This document shows, piece by piece, positions 41,480 through 48,420 of a stretch of 64,000 nucleotides of DNA (its first letter is position 1; every line of letters begins with the position of its first letter). This DNA is from Bifidobacterium tissieri (lineage in GTDB: Bacteria; Actinomycetota; Actinomycetes; Actinomycetales; Bifidobacteriaceae). The position numbers and the translations under genes are program-made. The stretch spans positions 124,001-188,000 of the forward strand of contig NZ_MWWV01000004.1 in NCBI RefSeq assembly GCF_002259645.1, written 5' to 3'. The notes under the pieces were generated by a model. It saw only the letters and a list, made by a program, of their open reading frames with translations. It did not search any database and was not told the DNA's origin.

Positions 41480-41994
41480 TCATGGTGATGGCGGCGAAGG
41501 GATTCGCACCGTTGGCGACCACCGACATCACGCCGTATGTGACGGCGATGCTGATGCTGATCGTCGTCGCCGTGGCGCTGGCCGCGCTGGCGATCGTGAC
41601 GTCCCGTCCTCGCGGACGCACGTCCTCCGCAACCGGCGCGCATCGATCCCTGTCGGATAAGAGCGAATGGCTTGCCGAGATCGAGGACGTTCGATTCCGT
41701 TTCCAGACCGGTGAGATCGGTGCGGACGATGCGTTCAGCGAACTGGCCGGCATCGCCCGTCGGTTCGCGTCCGACCGTCTGGACCGCGATGTGACCAATC
41801 ACACGCTGGCGGAACTGCATGCCGTTCCGCGTTCCCGTAGTAATGGCAAAGGACTTGATTTGCTCAGACAGACGATCTCCGCATTGTATCCGCCTGAATT
41901 CGCCGATGCGACGACCCAGTCGCATGCCGGTGCCGTCTCGGTGGATGAAGCTGCGGGATGGGTGTCGAATCTGGTGGAGAGGTGGCGCTCCTGA
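41476..41994 (+). CDS. single-pass membrane protein of the MoxR operon
   Basis: 172 residues. One transmembrane helix lies near the N-terminus (PYVTAMLMLIVVAVALAALAIVTS), followed by a basic stretch and a helical cytoplasmic domain (EWLAEIEDVRFRFQTGEIGADDAFSELAGIARRFASDRL). In similar operons this slot holds a DUF4381-like protein, but I cannot prove that family from the sequence. ATGA overlap with DUF58 and TGATG overlap with the next gene show tight coupling. Confidence 0.8.
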   Translation: MIMVMAAKGFAPLATTDITPYVTAMLMLIVVAVALAALAIVTSRPRGRTSSATGAHRSLSDKSEWLAEIEDVRFRFQTGEIGADDAFSELAGIARRFASDRLDRDVTNHTLAELHAVPRSRSNGKGLDLLRQTISALYPPEFADATTQSHAGAVSVDEAAGWVSNLVERWRS

Positions 41995-43094
41995 TGTCGT
42001 CCCTGATTACGTTCCGATGGCCGTGGGCGCTTGCCGCGATCATCGTGCTGGCGGTGCTTGCCATCCTTGCATGGCGCTGGTCCGCACGCACCGCGCGCAA
42101 ACCGGAAGCCGTGCACGACATTGTCGAACGCCCCGACACCGCTGCAGTGTGGAATCTTGATCACGATCTCGACACCGAACACACCTCCGCCCGTTGGCGT
42201 CTGTGGAAGGCGACCAATCGTCTGGCGGTCGCACTGCTCGCTCTGACGCTGGCCGTGGCCATCGTGCTGACCGCACGACCGTCGAAGGTCGATTCCGAGT
42301 CGAGCGACGGATCGTCCCGTGACATCATCCTCTGTCTGGACGTTTCGGGCTCGACGCTGCCCTATGACCGGCAGGTCATCGCCACCTATCTGGATCTGAT
42401 CCAGCATTTCCAGGGCGAGCGCATTGGTCTGAGCATTTTCAATTCGACATCGCGAACGGTGTTCCCGCTTACCGACGACTACGATCTCGCCAAGCAACAG
42501 TTGTCGTACGCCAATACGATTCTCAAGGGCGTGGTGGATCAGGACAGCATCGACAAGATGAGCGACAAGCAGTACCAGCAGGTGTCGGACTGGCTGGAGG
42601 GCACGCAGAACCGCAAGGACGTGACTTCGCTGATCGGCGATGGCCTGATCAGCTGCGCGGCCATGCTGCCCGAGTTCTCCACGACGGGGAATGCGGCGGT
42701 GAACGCCTCCGCCAGGAACCGCAGCGCCTCAATCGTGCTGGCCACCGACAACGTGCTGTCCGGCACTCCGGTCTATCAGCTTGATCAGGCACTCGACCTG
42801 ACCGAAAAGTCGTCGATCGTGGTGGATGGCCTGTATTCCGGCCCCACGCAATCGGTGAACGACCAAACAACCACCGACATGAAGACCCAGATCGAAGCCC
42901 ACAACGGCATTTTCCTGACGCAGGATTCCGGATCCTCCGTGGACGCTCTGGTCCGCAGGATCGAACGCCAGCGTGAGAACGACAATGAGGACCGCAACCA
43001 GTCGAATCTGGTGGATGCACCCCAGTACTGGGTGCCGGTTGCGCTAGTGTTGTTCGCCGCGTTCCTGATCACGGCGGGGAGGTTGAGACGATGA
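41994..43094 (+). CDS. VWA-domain membrane protein (BatA-like)
   Basis: 366 residues. There are hydrophobic helices at residues 8-25 (WALAAIIVLAVLAILAWRW), near 80 (LAVALLALTLAVAIVLTA) and at the C-terminus (YWVPVALVLFAAFLITAGRL), with a von Willebrand A domain between the last two. The MIDAS is present as LCLDVSGSTLPYD. This is the BatA/B arrangement, with the VWA domain outside the cell. It overlaps the genes on either side. VWA proteins bind partners through a metal ion. Confidence 0.9.
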   Translation: MSSLITFRWPWALAAIIVLAVLAILAWRWSARTARKPEAVHDIVERPDTAAVWNLDHDLDTEHTSARWRLWKATNRLAVALLALTLAVAIVLTARPSKVDSESSDGSSRDIILCLDVSGSTLPYDRQVIATYLDLIQHFQGERIGLSIFNSTSRTVFPLTDDYDLAKQQLSYANTILKGVVDQDSIDKMSDKQYQQVSDWLEGTQNRKDVTSLIGDGLISCAAMLPEFSTTGNAAVNASARNRSASIVLATDNVLSGTPVYQLDQALDLTEKSSIVVDGLYSGPTQSVNDQTTTDMKTQIEAHNGIFLTQDSGSSVDALVRRIERQRENDNEDRNQSNLVDAPQYWVPVALVLFAAFLITAGRLRR

Positions 43095-44137
43095 ACGTAT
43101 CCAACGGCCTGTCCACTTTGCGCGGCCTGACACTTGATCCGATGTTCGGCTGGATCATCTCCCCCATATTAGCCGTGGCCGTGGTGGGGCTGACCGTCGT
43201 GCTGACCGTGCGTTCGCTGCGACAGCGTCCCTATGCCGATGCCACCGCGGTGGATTGGACACGACGTATTCTGGCGTCCGTCATGCTGGCCGTCATGCTG
43301 CTTACTCCGAGCGTGACGCTCAAGACGGAAAGCCGAGCGGTGAACGCCACGGACGTGTTCATCGCCGTCGACGTCACCGGATCGATGGGCGTGTCCGACG
43401 CGCAGTATGGATCCGAGCAGACGATGAGCCGTATCGATGCCGCCCGTCAGGCGGTCAACGGCATCACCAAGCTCTATCCGGACGCGAGTTTCGCCGCAAT
43501 CGCATTCGGGGCGTCGGGCACGCTTGAAGTGCCGCTCACCCCTGATGCGCGGGCCATTGACAACTGGGCCGAAACCCTGTCGTTGGAGCCCACGTCCGCC
43601 TCGTCGGGATCAAATCTGGACAAGGCGGTCGATCCGCTGCTGCTGGCCACGAAGAACACCCGCAACCAGCATCCGGACGACGCCATCATCGTGTACTACA
43701 TCTCCGACGGTGAGCAGACCAGTACCAAGTCACGCCGAACATTCTCCTCGTTGAGGGCCTACGTGAACGGCGCGCAGACCATCGGCGTCGGCTCACCGGA
43801 TGGCGGGCAGATCCCACAGATCGCTGACGACGGATCGACTGCGGACGGGCAGTTCGTCACCGATCCGTCGACCGGTCAGCCCGGCATCTCCAAACTCGAT
43901 GAGAAGACGCTCAAGGCCATCGCCGACGAGATGAGCGGAACCTACGTGCATGTCGATGCCGGCCGCACCCTGGACCAGCGCGATGTTCAGCAGACGTCGA
44001 AGGAATGGCGCATGCAGAGCACCTACAAGCAGCGGGACCACAACGTTCCCGCCATCTGGCCGTTCGCCATCGTGCTGGCGGCACTGATGCTCTGGGAGGC
44101 CGTGGCCTGGATGCGTACGTCAAGGAGGCTGCTATGA
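43091..44137 (+). CDS. second VWA-domain membrane protein (BatB-like)
   Basis: 348 residues: helices near the N-terminus (FGWIISPILAVAVVGLTVVLTV and ILASVMLAVMLLTPSV), a VWA domain with MIDAS VDVTGSMGVS, and a C-terminal helix (PAIWPFAIVLAALMLWEAVAW). It is related in layout to the gene before it, probably an old duplication. ATGA overlaps at both ends place it in the same operon. Confidence 0.9.
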   Translation: MNVSNGLSTLRGLTLDPMFGWIISPILAVAVVGLTVVLTVRSLRQRPYADATAVDWTRRILASVMLAVMLLTPSVTLKTESRAVNATDVFIAVDVTGSMGVSDAQYGSEQTMSRIDAARQAVNGITKLYPDASFAAIAFGASGTLEVPLTPDARAIDNWAETLSLEPTSASSGSNLDKAVDPLLLATKNTRNQHPDDAIIVYYISDGEQTSTKSRRTFSSLRAYVNGAQTIGVGSPDGGQIPQIADDGSTADGQFVTDPSTGQPGISKLDEKTLKAIADEMSGTYVHVDAGRTLDQRDVQQTSKEWRMQSTYKQRDHNVPAIWPFAIVLAALMLWEAVAWMRTSRRLL

Positions 44138-44739
44138 GCAGGACAACGTCAACCCACAGGACGCACAGGTCCCACAAGGCGCATGTCGGCTCCCATCCCC
44201 ATCGGTACAACCGCCGGGCGATCATGCCGGTTCCCGTCCGTATCGTTCTGGGTGTGCTCGCCGTGATCGCACTGGCCGCCGCCGGCGTGTCGGCGGCGAA
44301 CTGGTCGGCATTAACGACCAACAATACCGCCGTGAACGGGCTGAACGCCACGATAGCCGCCTACAACAGGGATTCGCCCGATCTGGAGAAGCTCCGCACG
44401 GCACAGCAGCAGACCGATGCGCAATTCGCCGACGCACAGCGTCTTGATGCGCTCCAACTGCCTGGCGTACGCGAAACGATCGCGACCAATGCCGCGGAAT
44501 CGGCGCGCCTGACCAAGCAGATCGAGTCGGATCTGAAGAAGAGCAGCGGTTCCGACTCCGCACAGACGGCCAGCGGCCAGCAGGCGGGATCCTCGAATAA
44601 CGGCGATGGCTCGTCCGACACGGATAAGATCAACAAGCTGCTTGAACAGAACAAGCAGAAGATCGACATGAAGAACGTGCCGGATACGTCATCCACGACC
44701 GAGGGCTCCAACGACGAGTCATCCGCCAAACCCTGGTGA
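44134..44739 (+). CDS. membrane-anchored coiled-coil protein closing the MoxR operon
   Basis: 201 residues: a His/Arg-rich cytoplasmic start, one helix (VPVRIVLGVLAVIALAAAGVSAANWSAL) and a polar extracytoplasmic helical region (LEKLRTAQQQTDAQFADAQRLDAL, then ETIATNAAESARLTKQIESDLKK). The tail is Ser/Asn/Gln-rich. I know of no function; it appears limited to bifidobacteria. AAGGAGG lies before ATG 44134, which overlaps the VWA stop by 4 bp. Confidence 0.78.
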   Translation: MSRTTSTHRTHRSHKAHVGSHPHRYNRRAIMPVPVRIVLGVLAVIALAAAGVSAANWSALTTNNTAVNGLNATIAAYNRDSPDLEKLRTAQQQTDAQFADAQRLDALQLPGVRETIATNAAESARLTKQIESDLKKSSGSDSAQTASGQQAGSSNNGDGSSDTDKINKLLEQNKQKIDMKNVPDTSSTTEGSNDESSAKPW

Positions 44740-44958
44740 TCCCTAGTGATGGCAGGGCGTCATCCGTTGGGCTGCGGCTGAAAAGAGTACGGCACGATCA
44801 TGATGGATGAGGAGACTTCCTGGCAATACGGGCATGCGATGACAACGCACATCGCCGACATTACCGACATCGCCGGCTCGCATGGTCAGGGGGCTCCATT
44901 CGACCACATTGGCGCATTCCCCTATTGGTCATCCGTCATGGCGTGATTGAATCACGGC

Positions 44959-45306
44959 ATGACACAGCTTTACCAATACATCGCATCCAACACGGTCGAC
45001 GTCATCAACCAGTCGGACGACATGCTCTCCAACGCAGCCAACGGGCTCAACATCTTCGAAGGCTGCCCCTGCCCAACGGTCCTCCAGGAGTCCCGGGCGC
45101 TTATTTCATCATTCGCAATCGCCCACGCCACCATGGCGCGCGATCTGACCGAAGCCCTCGCCCAGGCGAAGGCCCTCACCTGGGAGGGGCCGGCGGGAGA
45201 ACGATTCCACAAGGACGTGGACGGCGCGCTGGTATATTCCCAGGCCGCGGAGAACGGCGCGGAGCTCACACTCCGATTCATCGAAAGCGCAGAGGCCCAG
45301 ATATGA
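44959..45306 (+). CDS. WXG-type helical protein, partner of the lipase-like gene
   Basis: 115 residues, predicted all helix with no signal peptide. ALTWEGPAGERFHKDVD contains a W-x-G turn at residues 75-77 between two long helices, as in WXG100 and related type VII secretion proteins, though later in the chain than usual. The ATG of the following gene overlaps its stop (ATGA 45303-45306). Start ATG 44959 is chosen; a TTG at 44947 is possible. No clear ribosome site is seen. A chaperone or co-secretion partner for the downstream protein is the best guess (inference). Confidence 0.65.
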   Translation: MTQLYQYIASNTVDVINQSDDMLSNAANGLNIFEGCPCPTVLQESRALISSFAIAHATMARDLTEALAQAKALTWEGPAGERFHKDVDGALVYSQAAENGAELTLRFIESAEAQI

Positions 45307-46823
45307 ATGCACGCGTCGAAACCCACGTCTACGGCGGCCAGGGAACCGCCACCCACGCCAATCTCGACGAGTTCGGCACCGTGGCCACAGTGCTCAACGA
45401 GATGGTCGATCCCACGGCCCGCGTAGGAGCCGATTGGAGAACCGCCGGCCTGGATCTGTTCACCATCCGGACCAAGGCGCCGATCTGTCCGAAGATATTC
45501 GGCGCACGGATGCCGCAACTGCAGGCGTCATCCCCAGAGGCGCCGACCGATGCCGCGAATCCACCCAACGCGACCATCCAGCATGTATCGCTCAACTACT
45601 CACTCGTCACCAACCACATCAACGAACGCGCCGACGAAGCGGTGGTACTCGCACAGAAGATGCAGGATCTGGCCGACAAACTCACCGAGGCGTATTCGAT
45701 GTATTCCGAGGCCGACGATCTCGCTCGCCGTCTGTTCGGCGAGGGACTGCAATTGGGAACGACGATGAAACCCGGTCTCGGAGTTCTGGCTTTGGGCGCC
45801 ACCGCAATAGGAAGCACCATCGCCGGTTCGATCAAGGAGGGCAAATTCAATCCGATATATGCCATCACCGGAACCTCGAAGATGCACGAAGGTATGCTCT
45901 CCGCACTCGGCTCGGCGATCGTTAACGGCGATCAGGACCGCTCCGAACGAGCGCTCAAGGGACTCGAGGAGTCCAACGAGGTCAATCAGGCCGCCGGCAT
46001 TCTCGCGGAGCACACGTCCAAGATCAGGGACGTTCTATTCGGCAATAAGCTCACCGTCTCGCAGATTCACCCGAAGAAGGGCATCGGCGAAACACGATCC
46101 ATCGAGGACACGCTGACCAACGTGCACGACATGCGGCTCAACGATGTTCCCTATGGCTCCATAGCCATTCAAAAGTACCGGCGCGAGGACGGTTCCACGG
46201 CATGGATGGTGACCATCCCCGGCACCGACGGAAAATTCGATTCGCCGTTCGATTGGCTTACCAACATGGAGCTCATGAGCGACAAGCATCGTGCAACGGC
46301 CGACAGCGTCCGCATGGTCGACGAGGCCATGCGTCAGGCCGGCATCCAGCCCGGCGATCCGGTGGCGATGGTAGGGCATTCGCAGGGCGGCATCGTCGCC
46401 GCGACCATGGCCTCCGACTTCGCCGACAAATACAACATCAAGCATGTGGTCACAGCCGGCTCCCCCATCGCCAACCACTCGATCAAGGATGGCATAACGG
46501 TGACCAGCGTCGAAATAGAGGACGAACTGGTGTCGGCGCTCGACGGCGCACCCAACCCCAGCAATCCCGACTGGGTCACCGTGAGCGGTACCAGCCCGCC
46601 CATGGGATCCGACAAAGGCACCGTCGTGGAGGGCAGCGGCAACAGGAAGTTCCTCACCCACGGCATGGAATACATGAAGGCCGCCTATCGAAACGCGCAG
46701 GAACAGGGCGGACCGGCGTTGTACGATCACGAGCAGCGATTCAAACAGACGATCAACGGCACACTGGAGGAGACCACCTACTGGCGAGGCAAAATCTCAC
46801 ATGGCGCGCAGGGATCCGACTGA
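45303..46823 (+). CDS. lipase/esterase-like alpha/beta hydrolase with a WXG-like N-terminal region
   Basis: 506 residues. Residues 90-150 form a helical stretch ending in SMYSEADDLARRLFGEG, which resembles the C-terminus of the WXG100 protein at 35131 and contains Y134-x3-D138 (YxxxD export motif). A hydrophobic Gly/Ala segment follows (LGVLALGATAIGSTIAGSI). The C-terminal half is an alpha/beta hydrolase with the nucleophile elbow VGHSQGGIVA (Ser360), a following VTAGSPIANHS strand and late acidic and His residues. The layout is that of a type VII secreted effector enzyme. Substrate and secretion are inferred; no immunity gene is evident downstream. Confidence 0.75.
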   Translation: MNARVETHVYGGQGTATHANLDEFGTVATVLNEMVDPTARVGADWRTAGLDLFTIRTKAPICPKIFGARMPQLQASSPEAPTDAANPPNATIQHVSLNYSLVTNHINERADEAVVLAQKMQDLADKLTEAYSMYSEADDLARRLFGEGLQLGTTMKPGLGVLALGATAIGSTIAGSIKEGKFNPIYAITGTSKMHEGMLSALGSAIVNGDQDRSERALKGLEESNEVNQAAGILAEHTSKIRDVLFGNKLTVSQIHPKKGIGETRSIEDTLTNVHDMRLNDVPYGSIAIQKYRREDGSTAWMVTIPGTDGKFDSPFDWLTNMELMSDKHRATADSVRMVDEAMRQAGIQPGDPVAMVGHSQGGIVAATMASDFADKYNIKHVVTAGSPIANHSIKDGITVTSVEIEDELVSALDGAPNPSNPDWVTVSGTSPPMGSDKGTVVEGSGNRKFLTHGMEYMKAAYRNAQEQGGPALYDHEQRFKQTINGTLEETTYWRGKISHGAQGSD

Positions 46824-46879
46824 TCCGCCAGCCGATTGTCCGTCACCGTTTTCAAGGCCGTTCAGGGTACGGCTTCACG

Positions 46880-46885
46880 TATTGT
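46880..46885 (+). promoter_or_regulatory. -10 box TATTGT, 7 nt before purB
   Basis: TATTGT, then 7 nt, then ATG 46893. No good ribosome site is present. Confidence 0.45.
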
Positions 46886-46892
46886 GGTGTGC

Positions 46893-48323
46893 ATGAATCT
46901 GACTGATATCTCCCCCGCAATCGCATTGAGCCCTCTGGACGGCCGCTACCACAAGCAGACCACCGCGCTGACCGAATACATGAGCGAACCCGCGCTGAAC
47001 CGCGAGCGCATGCGCGTCGAGGTCGAGTGGATGATCCTGCTGGCCAACGGCATGGGCAACGGCCCGATCGTCGGCGGCGTCAAGCCCTTCACCGATGCCG
47101 AGATCGAATACCTGCGCGCCATCCCCGAGCAGTTCGGTGCCGAAGGCATCAAGCAGCTGGCGGCCCATGAGGCCATTACCCACCACGATGTGAAGGCCGT
47201 GGAATACTACATCGACGACTATCTGGACAAGGCCGCCGAAGCGCTGGGCACCGAGACCGAGCTGTCCCGTCTCAAGCCGCTTGTGCACTTCGCCTGCACG
47301 TCCGAAGACATCAACAACCTCTCCTACGCTCGTTGCATCAAGAACGCCGTGGAGAACGTGTGGCTGCCCGCCGCCGAGAAGATCGTGGATCATCTGGCCG
47401 AGAAGGCGGACGAATACAAGGACAAGGCCCTACTGTCCCTGACGCATGGCCAGCCCGCCACCCCCACCACGCTGGGCAAGGAGCTTTCGGTGTATGTATA
47501 TCGTCTGCGCCGCCAGCTCAGTCGTATCGCCGAGCAGGAGTATCTGGGCAAGATCAACGGTGCCACCGGCACGTTCGGCGCGCATATGGCCGCCTACCCG
47601 AATGTGGACTGGGTCGCCGTCTCCCGCGAGTTCGTGGAGACCCGCATGGGGCTGACCTGGAATCCGCTGACCACGCAGATCGAAAGCCATGACTGGCAGG
47701 CCGAGCTGTACGGCGCGATCAGCCACACGAACCGCATCCTGCACAATCTGGCCGTGGACGTGTGGATGTACATCTCGCGCGGCGTGTTTGCGCAGGTGCC
47801 GGTGAAGGGTGCCACTGGCTCCTCCACCATGCCGCACAAGGTGAACCCGATTCGTTTCGAGAACGCCGAGGCGAACCTGGAGATCTCCTGCTCGCTGCTC
47901 GACACCCTTGCCGCCACGCTGACGGAGAGCCGTTGGCAGCGCGATCTGACCGACTCCACCACGCAGCGCAACATCGGCTCCGCGTTCGGATACAGCCTGC
48001 TGGCGCTCAACAACCTTATGGGCGGCCTGGAATCCATCCACCCGAACGATGTGGTGATCGCCCGCGAGCTCGATGAGAACTGGGAGGTGCTCGGCGAGCC
48101 GATCCAGACCGCCATGCGCGCCGCCGCGCTCGAGGGACGCAAGGGCATGGACAACCCGTATGAGAAGGTCAAGGAGCTCATGCGCGGTCATTCCATCTCC
48201 AAGGAGGATGTGGAGAACTTCATCGCCACGCTCGACTTCGACGAGGAGACCGCCAAGCGTCTGAGCTCCCTGACCCCGGCCACCTACACGGGAATCGCCA
48301 GCCGACTTGTCGACTTCGACTGA
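46893..48323 (+). CDS. purB: adenylosuccinate lyase
   Basis: Cleaves SAICAR and adenylosuccinate, releasing fumarate, in purine synthesis. The 476-residue protein belongs to the E. coli PurB-type branch: SPLDGRYHKQTTALTEYMSEPALNRERMRVEVEW at the start, HFACTSEDINNLSYA with the catalytic region, and the fumarase-superfamily signature GSSTMPHKVNPIRFENAE. The flexible loop with the catalytic Ser lies there. ATG 46893 fits the family N-terminus and a TATTGT box 7 nt upstream. Upstream is the lipase-like gene; purB likely has its own promoter. Confidence 0.97.
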   Translation: MNLTDISPAIALSPLDGRYHKQTTALTEYMSEPALNRERMRVEVEWMILLANGMGNGPIVGGVKPFTDAEIEYLRAIPEQFGAEGIKQLAAHEAITHHDVKAVEYYIDDYLDKAAEALGTETELSRLKPLVHFACTSEDINNLSYARCIKNAVENVWLPAAEKIVDHLAEKADEYKDKALLSLTHGQPATPTTLGKELSVYVYRLRRQLSRIAEQEYLGKINGATGTFGAHMAAYPNVDWVAVSREFVETRMGLTWNPLTTQIESHDWQAELYGAISHTNRILHNLAVDVWMYISRGVFAQVPVKGATGSSTMPHKVNPIRFENAEANLEISCSLLDTLAATLTESRWQRDLTDSTTQRNIGSAFGYSLLALNNLMGGLESIHPNDVVIARELDENWEVLGEPIQTAMRAAALEGRKGMDNPYEKVKELMRGHSISKEDVENFIATLDFDEETAKRLSSLTPATYTGIASRLVDFD

Positions 48324-48420
48324 TCCCCGTCGCGCATCCGGCTCAGCCGGTTCGCCTGGTTCATCCGATGACGCCGCCACTCCGACATCCGTGCTCACGT
48401 CCGTACCGACGGAGGCGGGC

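Noticed and set aside
44800..44946. A 48-codon plus-strand frame before the WXG-type gene
   Set aside because: No ribosome site, no recognisable product, and it contains the 22-bp repeat shared with 34997-35018. Chance frame more likely.
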